A DNA stretch of 64,000 bases from Streptomyces scopuliridis RB72 (lineage in GTDB: Bacteria; Actinomycetota; Actinomycetes; Streptomycetales; Streptomycetaceae), in contig NZ_JOEI01000014.1 of NCBI RefSeq assembly GCF_000718095.1, positions 62,001-126,000 on the forward strand, in the 5' to 3' direction. Of this stretch, positions 1 to 7,869 are shown in pieces. Each line of letters starts with the position of its first letter. The stretch's first letter is position 1. A program made the translations under genes and the position numbers. The notes under the pieces are model-generated. The model did no database searches. It saw only the letters and a program-made list of their open reading frames with translations, and was not told the origin of the DNA.

Positions 1-2
1 TG

Positions 3-317
3 CTGGTGATGATCCGCAACGCGTACGGCGCGCTCACGGTGATCGTCACCGGGGCGGCCTTCCTGCTCATCTCCTGGCTGACCGGTCCGGACGTCCAGTC
101 GGCGTTCGCGTACACAGCCGTCTGGTTCCTGCTCCTCGGGGGCGTACGGCCCGCCTTCGAGCTCCAGTCGAAGCGCCGGTACGGCGGCGCCGGGGACTCC
201 GACGCGGACCAGCTGGGCCGGCTGACGCACGCGCCGCCCGCGATGTGGCTGTTCCTCTTCCACGCCGTCTCGCTCTCCTCCCTGGTCGGCGGCGGACGCT
301 GGCTGTTGGGCCTCTGA
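3..317 (+). CDS. C-terminal part of a membrane protein, M50 peptidase-like (partial)
   Basis: The frame is open from the left edge, so this is the 3' end of a longer gene. The visible ~104 residues contain two or three hydrophobic segments (around TVIVTGAAFLLISW, AYTAVWFLLLGGV and MWLFLFHAVSLSSL) and end in GGRWLLGL. In Streptomyces the gene upstream of aroA often encodes an M50-like integral membrane protein with this kind of C-terminus. The catalytic HExxH part would lie outside the window, so the peptidase label is an inference from position and hydrophobic pattern. It is sure only that this is a real coding tail: the codon pattern is strong and the stop is followed by 114 bp of more AT-rich DNA before aroA. 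Confidence 0.6.
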   Translation: MVMIRNAYGALTVIVTGAAFLLISWLTGPDVQSAFAYTAVWFLLLGGVRPAFELQSKRRYGGAGDSDADQLGRLTHAPPAMWLFLFHAVSLSSLVGGGRWLLGL

Positions 318-418
318 CACCGACAATTCGGCCGCTCATCCTCCAGCCCTCTTATCACCCTCTGATTACGCCCTGGTTTCTCCGTATTTGATCAGGATCG
401 AGGTCCCTCAAGAACCAC

Positions 419-424
419 TAAAGT
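419..424 (+). promoter_or_regulatory. -10-like hexamer for leaderless aroA
   Basis: TAAAGT ends seven bases before the ATG at 432. No Shine-Dalgarno sequence precedes that ATG, so transcription may begin at or next to the start codon. I see no convincing -35 at normal spacing. The region 320-420 is noticeably AT-richer than the flanking genes, as expected of a promoter. Confidence 0.35.
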
Positions 425-431
425 GTTGGCC

Positions 432-1796
432 ATGACCGAAAGCTCCGTGCAGCCCGCCCTCTGGCCCGCCCCCTACGCAAACGGGGCCGTCGAAGCGACG
501 GTCACCGTGCCCGGATCGAAATCGGTCACCAACCGTGGTCTGGTCCTCGCCGCGCTGGCCGCCGAGCCCGGCTGGCTGCGCCGCCCGCTGCGCTCCCGCG
601 ACACCCTCCTGATGGCCGACGCGCTGCGGGCCATGGGCGTCGGCATCGAGGAGACCGTCTCGTCGTCCAGCTCCGCCGCCGCTGCCGTGCCGGGCCCGAG
701 CGGCGAGGCGTGGCGGGTGATCCCCTCGGGGCTGCACGGACCCGCCACCGTCGATGTCGGCAACGCCGGCACGGTCATGCGCTTCCTGCCGCCCGTCGCG
801 ACGCTCGCCGACGGCGCGGTCCGCTTCGACGGCGACCCCCGTTCCTATCAGCGTCCGCTGCACAGCGTCATCAACGCCCTGCGCGCGCTGGGCGCCCGAA
901 TCGACGACGACGGACGCGGCTCACTCCCGCTGACCGTGCACGGCGGCGGCGCCCTGGAGGGCGGCGCGGTGGAGATCGACGCCTCCGCGTCCTCCCAGTT
1001 CGTCTCGGCCCTGCTGCTCTCCGGAGCACGCTTCAACCAGGGAGTGGAGGTACGGCACGTGGGCGCCGTACTGCCCTCACTGCCGCACATCAGGATGACG
1101 GTCGACATGCTGCGCGGGGTCGGCGCCCAGGTCGACGAGCCCGAGACCGGTGGCGAGCCGAATGTCTGGCGGGTCTCGGCGGGCGCGCTGCTCGGCCGCG
1201 ATCTGACCGTGGAGCCCGATCTCTCCAACGCCCAGCCGTTCCTGGCCGCCGCGCTGGTCACGGGCGGCCGGGTCACCGTCCCCGACTGGCCCGAGCGAAC
1301 CACTCAGCCGGGTGACGCGCTGCGCGAGATCTTCACCGGGATGGGCGGTTCCTGCGAGTTCGCCGAGACCGCCGAGGGCACCAGCCTGACCTTCACGGGC
1401 ACCGGCCGGATCCATGGGGTCGATCTCGATCTGAGCGAGGTCGGGGAGCTGACCCCCGGCATCGCGGCCGTCGCCGCGCTCGCCGACTCGCCCTCCACCC
1501 TGCGGGGCGTGGCCCATCTGCGGCTCCACGAGACGGACCGGCTGGCCGCGCTCACCAAGGAGATCAACGAGCTGGGCGGCGATGTCACCGAGACCGCGGA
1601 CGGGCTGCACATCCGCCCGCGCCCGCTGCACGGCGGCGTGTTCCACACGTACGACGACCACCGCATGGCCACGGCGGGTTCGATCATCGGCCTCGCCGTC
1701 GCCGGCGTGGAGATCGAGAACGTCGGGACGACCGCCAAGACACTGCCGGACTTCCCGCGGATGTGGACGGACATGCTCGCGGGAGCGGGAGCCTGA
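432..1796 (+). CDS. aroA: 3-phosphoshikimate 1-carboxyvinyltransferase (EPSP synthase)
   Basis: Transfers the enolpyruvyl group of PEP to shikimate-3-phosphate, the sixth step of the cytoplasmic shikimate pathway. The 454-residue protein has the family landmarks: [10 protein letters not shown] near residue 30 (substrate-binding Lys and Ser), GNAGTVMRF near 110 (phosphate/PEP loop), the central LSNAQPFL segment, and YDDHRMA near 410. Length is normal for AroA. An in-frame GTG lies at 423, but the ATG at 432 gives the usual N-terminus (MTESS...ALWPAP). The stop is four bases before the rsgA start, so the two genes are probably co-transcribed. Confidence 0.97.
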   Translation: MTESSVQPALWPAPYANGAVEATVTVPGSKSVTNRGLVLAALAAEPGWLRRPLRSRDTLLMADALRAMGVGIEETVSSSSSAAAAVPGPSGEAWRVIPSGLHGPATVDVGNAGTVMRFLPPVATLADGAVRFDGDPRSYQRPLHSVINALRALGARIDDDGRGSLPLTVHGGGALEGGAVEIDASASSQFVSALLLSGARFNQGVEVRHVGAVLPSLPHIRMTVDMLRGVGAQVDEPETGGEPNVWRVSAGALLGRDLTVEPDLSNAQPFLAAALVTGGRVTVPDWPERTTQPGDALREIFTGMGGSCEFAETAEGTSLTFTGTGRIHGVDLDLSEVGELTPGIAAVAALADSPSTLRGVAHLRLHETDRLAALTKEINELGGDVTETADGLHIRPRPLHGGVFHTYDDHRMATAGSIIGLAVAGVEIENVGTTAKTLPDFPRMWTDMLAGAGA

Positions 1797-1800
1797 CGCG

Positions 1801-2811
1801 ATGCGCCGCTACGGCAAGAACCCCGACGAGGACGACATCCGCCAGCGTCCCAACCCCAAGGGCAACCGGCCGCGTACGAATATCCGGCCCAAGCACGAGG
1901 ACGCGTCGGAGGGCATGGTCCTGACCGTCGACCGGGGCCGGCTGACCTGTCTCGTCGAGGACCGTGTCGTCCTGGCGATGAAGGCGCGCGAACTGGGCCG
2001 CAAGGCCGCCGTGGTGGGTGACCAGGTCTTCCTGGTGGGCGATCTGTCGGGCAAGAAGGACACGCTGGCGCGCATCGTACGGATCGAGAAGCGCCGCTCG
2101 GTGCTGCGGCGTACGGCGGACGACGACGATCCGTACGAGCGCGTGGTCGTCGCCAACGCCGACCAGCTGGCCGTGGTCACCGCCCTCGCCGACCCGGAGC
2201 CGCGCCCCCGGCTGATCGACCGCTGTCTGGTCGCGGCGTACGACGGAGGGCTCGAACCGCTGCTCGTGCTGACGAAGTCCGATCTGGCTTCACCGGACGA
2301 ACTCCTGGAGACCTACCGGGCGCTGGGCATCCGCTATGTCGTCACACGCCGCGACGAACTGGCGAGCGGCTACGCGGCGGACCTCGTACGCGAATATCTC
2401 GACGGCCGGGTCACCGCCTTCGTGGGCCACTCGGGCGTCGGCAAGACGACGCTGGTCAACGCGCTGGTCCCGGACGACCGTCACCGGATCACCGGAGACG
2501 TCAACGCGGTCACCGGACGCGGCCGGCACACCACCACCTCGGCGCTGGCGCTGCCGCTGGCGAAGGCGGACGGCTGGGTGATCGACACCCCCGGTATCCG
2601 GTCCTTCGGACTCCACCATGTCGATCCGTCCCGGGTCATCCTCGCCTTCCCCGATCTGGTGCCGGGTACGGAGGGCTGCCCGCGCGCCTGCAGCCACGAC
2701 GAACCGGACTGCGCGCTGGACGCGTGGGTGGCCGAGGGCCACGCCGATCCGGCCCGGCTCTACTCGCTGCGTCGTCTTCTCGCCACGCGGGAGCGGCGCG
2801 AAGGTGACTGA
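1801..2811 (+). CDS. rsgA: Ribosome small subunit-dependent GTPase A
   Basis: Circularly permuted GTPase that works late in 30S subunit maturation. In the 336-residue protein the G motifs appear in the permuted order: TKSD (G4) near residue 160, GHSGVGKTT (G1, P-loop) near 213, and DTPG (G3) near 262. An OB-fold-like N-terminal part precedes them. A C-terminal zinc-binding cluster follows (CPRACSHDEPDC, near 290-301). The first ~35 residues are basic and Pro/Asn-rich, typical of the actinobacterial branch. It starts four bases after the aroA stop, the same neighbour pair seen in other Streptomyces. Confidence 0.95.
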   Translation: MRRYGKNPDEDDIRQRPNPKGNRPRTNIRPKHEDASEGMVLTVDRGRLTCLVEDRVVLAMKARELGRKAAVVGDQVFLVGDLSGKKDTLARIVRIEKRRSVLRRTADDDDPYERVVVANADQLAVVTALADPEPRPRLIDRCLVAAYDGGLEPLLVLTKSDLASPDELLETYRALGIRYVVTRRDELASGYAADLVREYLDGRVTAFVGHSGVGKTTLVNALVPDDRHRITGDVNAVTGRGRHTTTSALALPLAKADGWVIDTPGIRSFGLHHVDPSRVILAFPDLVPGTEGCPRACSHDEPDCALDAWVAEGHADPARLYSLRRLLATRERREGD

Positions 2812-2910
2812 CTCGTACACGTTTGCCGCCCACCCCCGCCGGTAAGGGGCATAATCACACCGGACACCGGACGGTACCAAGCAGTCACTGACGCGGGGAG
2901 GCCTTACACA

Positions 2911-3234
2911 ATGGCGTGGCTGCTGGTTGTGGTCGCCGGGATTCTGGAGACCGGCTTTGCCGTCTGCCTGAAGCTCTCCCACGGATTCACCAGGCTCTGG
3001 CCGACGATCGCGTTCGCGGCCTTCGCCCTCGGCAGCTTCGGTCTGCTGACGCTCTCGCTGAAGAAGCTCGACGTGGGTCCCGCGTACGCGGTGTGGACGG
3101 GCATCGGCGCGGCGGGCACCGCGATCTACGGAATGGTCTTCCTCGGCGATGTGGTGTCCGTACTGAAGCTTGTCTCGATCTCACTGGTGGTCACCGGGGT
3201 CATCGGGCTCCAGCTCTCGGGCTCGGCGCACTGA
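2911..3234 (+). CDS. SMR-family exporter, Gdx/SugE type
   Basis: Small multidrug resistance transporter of 107 residues with four transmembrane helices. Features of the Gdx/SugE (guanidinium exporter) branch are visible: the membrane-embedded acidic residue in GILETGFAVCLK (Glu13), HGFTRL after helix 1, and VGPAYAVWTGIGAAGT in helix 3. Such proteins function as dual-topology antiparallel dimers. The branch label is from these motifs, not from a tree; a broader quaternary ammonium exporter is the alternative. Start is supported by GGGGAGG about 10 bases upstream. Its last 35 bp overlap the end of the TetR gene on the other strand, making that regulator a candidate partner. Confidence 0.88.
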   Translation: MAWLLVVVAGILETGFAVCLKLSHGFTRLWPTIAFAAFALGSFGLLTLSLKKLDVGPAYAVWTGIGAAGTAIYGMVFLGDVVSVLKLVSISLVVTGVIGLQLSGSAH

Positions 3235-3991
3235 GCGGAGCGCGCAGGGGTGCGCGGAGCGGTGCGGTGACGGCCGTACGGACCAGTGGTCCTACGGACT
3301 CGGCGCCGGGCGCGATGAGATGGGCGAGCGCGAGCCGGACGGCCAGCTCACAGCGGTAGAGCAACTCGTCGCGGTCGTGGTCGCGTTGGCCGTGATCGCG
3401 CCGACCGGGATCACGCGGGCTGCGATCGCCTTGGCTGTGATCGCGGCGTGGACCTGGATCGCGTGGACCGGCACCGCGTGGACCGGCACCGCGTGGACCG
3501 GGATCGCGTGGGCCGGGATCGCGTGAGTCCTGGCGCAGCGCCGCCGCCGATCTGTCCCGTACCAGCGCCACCAGATCCGCGGTCCCCGGCGGCCCGGCGT
3601 CCGCGCGGCGCTGCGCCGGGACGGCGGACGTGGCGGTGGCCGCCCGCGCGGGCGGCGGCGCCGGGAGCCACTCCCCCCAGCAGCCGGTGAGCAGCGCGCG
3701 CAGCAGCGGTCTGGCCCGTGCCTCGCCGACGGTCCACTCGGCGACGGCCACCAGCCGGTCCGCGGCGTCGGCGCGCTCGCCCAACAGCCGCTCCACACCG
3801 TGAAGATAGCGATCGGCCTCACGCCGCATCAGCGCGCGGGCGAGACCGTCCTTGCTGCCGAACTCGTTGTAGAGGGTCTGCCGGGAGACCCCGGCGCCCG
3901 ATGCCACATCGACCATTCTGATCGCGGACCAGGGCAGGTCGGCGAGCGCCGCGAGAGCGGATCTGAGCAGGGCTTCACGCGCTGTAGGCAT
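3200..3991 (-). CDS. TetR-family regulator with repeat-rich insertion
   Basis: N-terminal helix-turn-helix of the TetR family: [24 protein letters not shown] around residues 28-50. The ligand-binding half is interrupted by a low-complexity segment of about 50 residues ([15 protein letters not shown]..., around residues 155-205). That segment is encoded partly by five in-frame 15-bp tandem repeats at 3448-3522. At 263 residues the protein is longer than the usual 190-220, and the insertion explains the excess. The gene overlaps the SMR exporter gene by 35 bp in convergent orientation and is divergent to hisN. It probably controls the exporter or itself; the target is unknown. Confidence 0.85.
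   Translation of the reverse strand: MPTAREALLRSALAALADLPWSAIRMVDVASGAGVSRQTLYNEFGSKDGLARALMRREADRYLHGVERLLGERADAADRLVAVAEWTVGEARARPLLRALLTGCWGEWLPAPPPARAATATSAVPAQRRADAGPPGTADLVALVRDRSAAALRQDSRDPGPRDPGPRGAGPRGAGPRDPGPRRDHSQGDRSPRDPGRRDHGQRDHDRDELLYRCELAVRLALAHLIAPGAESVGPLVRTAVTAPLRAPLRAPLSAPSPRAGAR
3448..3522. repeat. Five 15-bp tandem repeats inside the TetR gene
   Basis: Units are variants of GTGGACCGGCACCGC (3448-3462, 3463-3477, 3478-3492, 3493-3507, 3508-3522). Units two and three are identical. Because 15 is divisible by three the reading frame is kept, giving repeated five-residue blocks rich in Pro, Gly, Arg and Asp. Confidence 0.95.
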
Positions 3992-4123
3992 CGTCGCCTC
4001 CGGGGCCGTGCGGCTCTGTGCACAGAGTTGACGGGCTGTCGCTCACTGTCAAGGTCCCGCGGCGCCTTCTCGCCGACCGGACCCCGTGGCCGGGCATCGC
4101 GCACGATGGATACTGTGACGACC

Positions 4124-4924
4124 ATGCCCGACTACCACGATGATCTGCGCCTCGCCCATGTCCTCGCGGACGCCGCCGACGCCGCGACGATGGACCGGTT
4201 CAAGGCCCTGGACCTCAAGGTCGAGACCAAACCGGACATGACTCCGGTGAGCGAGGCCGACAAGGCGGCCGAGGAGCTGATCCGTGGCAATCTCCAGCGG
4301 GCGAGGCCGCGTGACGCGATCCTGGGCGAGGAGTACGGCATCGAGGGCACGGGCCCGCGCCGCTGGGTCATCGACCCCATCGACGGCACCAAGAACTATG
4401 TCCGCGGGGTGCCCGTCTGGGCCACGCTGATCTCCCTGATGGTGGCCGCCGAGGGCGGTTACGAACCGGTCGTCGGCGTGGTGTCCGCGCCCGCGCTGGG
4501 CCGGCGCTGGTGGGCGGCGAAGGGCGGCGGCGCGTACACGGGCCGGAGCCTCTCCTCCGCGACGCGACTGCGGGTCTCGGACGTCTCCCGCGTCCAGGAC
4601 GCGTCGTTCGCGTACTCCTCACTGACCGGCTGGGAGGAACAGGGCCGGCTGGACGGCTTCCTGGACCTGACCCGGGCATGCTGGCGCACTCGCGGCTATG
4701 GCGACTTCTGGCCGTACATGATGGTCGCCGAGGGCTCGGTCGACATCTGCGCGGAGCCCGAGCTGTCCCTCTGGGACATGGCGGCGACGGCGATCGTCGT
4801 CCAGGAGGCGGGCGGCAGCTTCACCGGCCTCGACGGCCGCCCGGGGCCCCACAGCGGCAACGCGGCGGCATCGAACGGAATCCTCCACGAAGAGCTCCTC
4901 GGCTACCTCAACCAGCGCTATTGA
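4124..4924 (+). CDS. hisN: Histidinol-phosphatase, inositol monophosphatase fold
   Basis: Mg-dependent phosphatase of the IMPase superfamily, 266 residues. Metal-binding motifs are intact: GEEYG near residue 70, [13 protein letters not shown] near 86-98, and SLWDMAA near 213-219. The NYVRGVP segment after the DGT motif is that of actinobacterial HisN, which removes phosphate from L-histidinol phosphate. General inositol phosphatase activity cannot be ruled out from sequence. Start chosen at ATG 4124 (MPDYHDDL); a GTG at 4112 and an ATG at 4106 are in frame. It is divergent from the TetR gene with 132 bp between them. Confidence 0.9.
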   Translation: MPDYHDDLRLAHVLADAADAATMDRFKALDLKVETKPDMTPVSEADKAAEELIRGNLQRARPRDAILGEEYGIEGTGPRRWVIDPIDGTKNYVRGVPVWATLISLMVAAEGGYEPVVGVVSAPALGRRWWAAKGGGAYTGRSLSSATRLRVSDVSRVQDASFAYSSLTGWEEQGRLDGFLDLTRACWRTRGYGDFWPYMMVAEGSVDICAEPELSLWDMAATAIVVQEAGGSFTGLDGRPGPHSGNAAASNGILHEELLGYLNQRY

Positions 4925-5100
4925 TTTTTCCGCGCGCCCCGGCGTCCGCGTCGGGCGCCCCCTTGTTCACTCCGCGCAACAGTGTCACTCTAAGAGTTCC
5001 CCCACTTGTGAACTTGTGAATCGTTTCTCCAGGGTCTTCCCGATCCGCTCGGTCCCCAAGGGACCCCGGAAACCGGTTCACCGAGGAGGTGACTCCATCC

Positions 5101-5505
5101 ATGCTCGTCCGTGACGCCATGAGTTCGGTGGTCCTGACCATCGGCCCCACGCATACGCTCCGCCAGGCGGCCCGGCTGATGTCGGCGCGCCGCGTCGGCG
5201 CCGCCGTCGTCCTCGATCCCGACCACTGCGGGATCGGAATCCTCACCGAGCGCGACATCCTCAACTCGCTCGGTGCCGGCGAGAGCCCCGATTCCGAGAC
5301 CGCCGGCACCCACACCACGACGTCCGTCGTCTTCGCCTCGCCCGCCTGGACGCTGGAGGAAGCCGCGGCGGCCATGTCCAGCGGCGGGTTCCGCCATCTG
5401 ATCGTGCTCGACGCGCACGAACCGGTCGGCGTCGTGTCCGTACGCGACATCATCCGCTGCTGGGCCCCGGCCCGGCGGGAGGCGGCGGTACTGGCCGGGG
5501 CCTAG
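5101..5505 (+). CDS. CBS-domain pair protein
   Basis: A 134-residue protein made almost entirely of two CBS motifs (residues ~1-60 and ~72-125), each ending in the typical x-R-D-I (LTERDIL, VSVRDII). Such stand-alone Bateman modules bind adenine nucleotides and act as sensors or regulatory partners; no partner is evident nearby. The start at ATG 5101 is fixed by a nearly perfect Shine-Dalgarno (GGAGGTGA) eight bases upstream; a GTG inside that sequence also opens the frame but is not credible. The upstream spacer (4925-5100) contains an 8-bp direct repeat CTTGTGAA just after 5000 and no other gene. Confidence 0.88.
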   Translation: MLVRDAMSSVVLTIGPTHTLRQAARLMSARRVGAAVVLDPDHCGIGILTERDILNSLGAGESPDSETAGTHTTTSVVFASPAWTLEEAAAAMSSGGFRHLIVLDAHEPVGVVSVRDIIRCWAPARREAAVLAGA

Positions 5506-5534
5506 GGCCGGACAGGCCCCGGGCCCCGGGACGG

Positions 5535-5572
5535 CGTCAGGGGCCGGATCCCGAAGGACCCGGCCCCTGACG
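5535..5572. terminator. Bidirectional terminator between CBS gene and catalase
   Basis: Perfect 13-bp arms (5535-5547 and 5560-5572) built on CGTCAGGGGCCGG, with a 12-base loop. It lies between two convergent genes and could serve both. There is no clear U-tract, as is common in Streptomyces. Confidence 0.75.
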
Positions 5573-5590
5573 TCTCGGCGCGAGAGGCTG

Positions 5591-7060
5591 TCAGCCGCGA
5601 AGGGCCTGGACCGCGGCCTCCAGCCGCTTGCCGAAGTCACCGTCCGCCTGACGGAAGTTGTTCACCGCGCGCTCGGCGATGTCGTCGCGCGAGACCTTGG
5701 AGATGAACCCGGCGAGGTTGTCGATCAGCCGGCCCTTCTCGTCCTCGGACATCAGCCGGTACAGATTGCCCGCCTGCACGAAGTCGTTGTCCTCGGCGTG
5801 GCTCGGGGCCTCGTGGTTGCCGGTGCCGCCGGTGACCGGGACGGACTGCCACAGCGGCTTGTCCGTCTGGAACGGGCCGCCGAAGCTGTTCGGCTCGTAG
5901 TTCTTGGCGCCCTTGTGACGGCCGTCGTACAGGAAGCCGTCCCGGCTGTTCGTCCGCGCCTCGGTGGCGTGCGGACGGTTCACCGGCAGATGGTCGGCGT
6001 TGATGCCGACGCGGTAGCGGTGGGCGTCGCCGTACGCGAACAGACGGCCCTGGAGCATCTTGTCCGGGGAGGGACCGATGCCCGGCACGAAGTGGGCCGG
6101 CGAGAAGATGGACTGCTCGACCTCCGCGAAGATGTTCTCCGGGTTGCGGTTGAGCTCCAGCTTGCCGATCTCGATCGCCGGGTAGTCCTCGTGCGGCCAG
6201 ACCTTGGTCAGGTCGAACGGGTTGAAGCGGTACGCGGCCGCCTCGGCCGCCGGCATCACCTGGATCTGCACCGTCCAGGACGGGAAGTCACCGCGCTCGA
6301 TGGCCTCGCGCAGATCGCGCTGGTGGCTGTCCGGGTCCTGGCCCGCCAGCACCGCGGCCTCGTCCGAGGTGAGGTTCTTGATGCCCTGGTCGGTCTTGAA
6401 GTGGTACTTGACCCAGAAGACCTCGCCGGCCTCGTTGTTCCACTGGTACGTGTGCGAGCCGTACCCGTTCATGTGACGGAGCGTGGCCGGGATACCGCGG
6501 TCACCGAACAGCCAGGTCACCTGGTGGGTGGACTCCGGCGACAGACCCCAGAAGTCCCAGACGTTGTCCGCCTCCTGCGAGCCGGTGTACGGGTCGCGCT
6601 TCTGGGTGTGGATGAAGTCGGGGAACTTGATGGCGTCCTTGATGAAGAACACCGGGGTGTTGTTGCCGACGAGGTCGTAATTGCCCTCTTCGGTATAGAA
6701 CTTGAGCGCGAAGCCGCGCGGGTCGCGCACCGCGTCCGCCGAGCCCAGGTTGCCCGCGACGGTGGAGAAGCGCAGGAACGTCTCCGTCTGCTTGCCGACC
6801 TCGGAGAGGAACTTCGCCCGCGTCCACTGCGAGACGTCGCGGGTCAGCGTGAACGTGCCGTACGCGCCGGCGCCGCGCGCGTGCACGATGCGCTCCGGGA
6901 TGCGCTCACGGTTGAAGTGCGCGAGCTTCTCCAGCAGTGCCTGGTCCTGGACCAGAACGGGACCACCGACGCCCGCGGTCTCGCTGTTCTGGTTGTCGGC
7001 GACCGGAGCCCCGGCCTCCGTGGTGAGCGGTCCCTGCGTCACGTGCGCCTCCTGCGTCAT
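5591..7060 (-). CDS. katA: Monofunctional haem catalase
   Basis: Converts hydrogen peroxide to water and oxygen in the cytoplasm. The 489-residue protein is a small-subunit catalase. The active-site His is in [10 protein letters not shown] (near residue 60), the distal Asn in [10 protein letters not shown] (near 130), and the proximal haem-ligand Tyr in [12 protein letters not shown] (near 340). NADPH-binding-type residues follow. It is divergent to a Fur-family gene with 126 bp between, the arrangement typical of a catalase controlled by a peroxide-sensing Fur/PerR-like repressor. Start ATG at 7060 gives [12 protein letters not shown]. Confidence 0.97.
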   Translation of the reverse strand: MTQEAHVTQGPLTTEAGAPVADNQNSETAGVGGPVLVQDQALLEKLAHFNRERIPERIVHARGAGAYGTFTLTRDVSQWTRAKFLSEVGKQTETFLRFSTVAGNLGSADAVRDPRGFALKFYTEEGNYDLVGNNTPVFFIKDAIKFPDFIHTQKRDPYTGSQEADNVWDFWGLSPESTHQVTWLFGDRGIPATLRHMNGYGSHTYQWNNEAGEVFWVKYHFKTDQGIKNLTSDEAAVLAGQDPDSHQRDLREAIERGDFPSWTVQIQVMPAAEAAAYRFNPFDLTKVWPHEDYPAIEIGKLELNRNPENIFAEVEQSIFSPAHFVPGIGPSPDKMLQGRLFAYGDAHRYRVGINADHLPVNRPHATEARTNSRDGFLYDGRHKGAKNYEPNSFGGPFQTDKPLWQSVPVTGGTGNHEAPSHAEDNDFVQAGNLYRLMSEDEKGRLIDNLAGFISKVSRDDIAERAVNNFRQADGDFGKRLEAAVQALRG

Positions 7061-7109
7061 TACTGCTCGGTGCTGTCCCTTGGCGGGTGCCGATTCCGAT
7101 CCTACGATG

Positions 7110-7142
7110 GACTTTGTCTAAGTCAAGCAGCCATCCAAAGTC
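7110..7142. promoter_or_regulatory. Operator-like dyads in the catalase/Fur intergenic region
   Basis: Two nested symmetries are visible. GACTT-N5-AAGTC lies at 7110-7124, and GACTTTG (7110-7116) is matched by CAAAGTC (7136-7142). They lie 50-80 bp upstream of the katA start and 45-75 bp upstream of the regulator start, where one operator could act on both. The AT-rich core is unusual for this genome. Binding by the neighbouring Fur-family protein is inferred. Confidence 0.55.
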
Positions 7143-7152
7143 ACACACATTC

Positions 7153-7166
7153 GGGACCTGGGTCCC
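7153..7166. promoter_or_regulatory. Palindrome GGGACC-TG-GGTCCC before the Fur gene
   Basis: Perfect 6-bp arms with a 2-bp spacer, located just upstream of the -10-like hexamer of the Fur-family gene. It may be a second regulatory site, but six-base arms of GC-rich sequence are not rare. Confidence 0.3.
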
Positions 7167-7174
7167 CTCACTGT

Positions 7175-7180
7175 TAGGCT
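7175..7180 (+). promoter_or_regulatory. -10-like TAGGCT of the Fur-family gene (leaderless)
   Basis: TAGGCT is followed by six bases and then the ATG at 7187. No ribosome-binding site is present, so the mRNA is predicted to start at or near the start codon. Confidence 0.4.
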
Positions 7181-7186
7181 GGTTCC

Positions 7187-7603
7187 ATGAGTGACCTGTT
7201 GGAACGACTTCGCGAACGCGGCTGGCGCATGACGGCGCAGCGGCGTGTTGTGGCCGAGGTCCTCGACGGGGAGCATGTGCATCTGACCGCCGACGAGGTG
7301 CACGCACGCGCCGTCGCCAGGCTTCCTGAGATCTCCCGGGCCACCGTCTACAACACCTTGGGTGAGATGGTGACGCTCGGTGAAGTGATCGAGGTGTCCA
7401 CAGACCGCCGGGCCAAGCGGTACGACCCGAACGCGCACCGGCCGCACCACCACCTGGTCTGTGCGCAGTGCGGTGCCATACGCGATGTCCATCCGTCGGG
7501 CGATCCGCTGGCCGATCTGCCGGACGGGGAGCGCTTCGGGTTCACGATCTCGGGTGTCGAGGTGACGTACCGGGGAACCTGCCCGAACTGCGCGTCCGCG
7601 TAA
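7187..7603 (+). CDS. Fur/PerR-family repressor (CatR-like)
   Basis: A 138-residue metalloregulator. The winged helix carries RMTAQRRVV and SRATVYNTLGEM (recognition helix near residue 50). The metal site includes HRPHHHLVCAQCG (residues ~84-96), and a second CxxC (CPNC) near the C-terminus completes a structural zinc site. Its position divergent to a catalase gene suggests a peroxide-sensing repressor of that catalase, comparable to CatR/FurA in actinomycetes. Iron, zinc or nickel sensing cannot be excluded by sequence alone. Confidence 0.9.
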   Translation: MSDLLERLRERGWRMTAQRRVVAEVLDGEHVHLTADEVHARAVARLPEISRATVYNTLGEMVTLGEVIEVSTDRRAKRYDPNAHRPHHHLVCAQCGAIRDVHPSGDPLADLPDGERFGFTISGVEVTYRGTCPNCASA

Positions 7604-7626
7604 CCGCCTGACGCATTACCTCTTCA

Positions 7627-7665
7627 CGAAGGGCCCCGGCGGCTGACCGCTGCCGGGGCCCTTCG
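7627..7665 (+). terminator. Terminator of the Fur-family gene
   Basis: Perfect 14-bp arms CGAAGGGCCCCGGC (7627-7640) and its complement (7652-7665), 11-base loop, 23 bp after the stop codon. Confidence 0.8.
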
Positions 7666-7685
7666 TCGTAGTCGTGACGCACACG

Positions 7686-7723
7686 CCGGAGGCCCGGACC
7701 TCTTTCGAGATCCGGGCCTCCGG
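7686..7723 (-). terminator. Terminator of the first initiator tRNA gene
   Basis: Perfect 13-bp arms (7686-7698 and 7711-7723, CCGGAGGCCCGGA) just 3' of the tRNA on the minus strand. Confidence 0.7.
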
Positions 7724-7729
7724 TTTCAG

Positions 7730-7803
7730 TAGCGGGGACAGGATTTGAACCTGCGACCTCTGGGTTATGAGCCCAGCGAGCTACCGAGCTGCTCCACCCC
7801 GCG
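7730..7803 (-). tRNA. tRNA-fMet (CAT), initiator
   Basis: The reverse complement folds as a complete 74-base cloverleaf without encoded CCA. The anticodon stem carries three G:C pairs next to the loop (GGG before CTCATAA, then CCC), and position 1 is an unpaired C against U72. Both are marks of an initiator tRNA. The anticodon is CAU. It is identical over its whole length to the copy at 10009-10082. Confidence 0.97.
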
Positions 7804-7869
7804 TCGATGAACGCAACATTACGTCACACCACCGACCAGAGCAAATCCCTTTCCGCGCGCCCCGCGTAC

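Noticed and set aside
2812..2910. Possible guanidine riboswitch before the Gdx-type exporter
   Set aside because: Guanidine riboswitches often control such exporters and the leader contains CCGGACACCGGACGGTACC-like elements, but I could not build the paired ACGR-loop hairpins or the class III pseudoknot convincingly.
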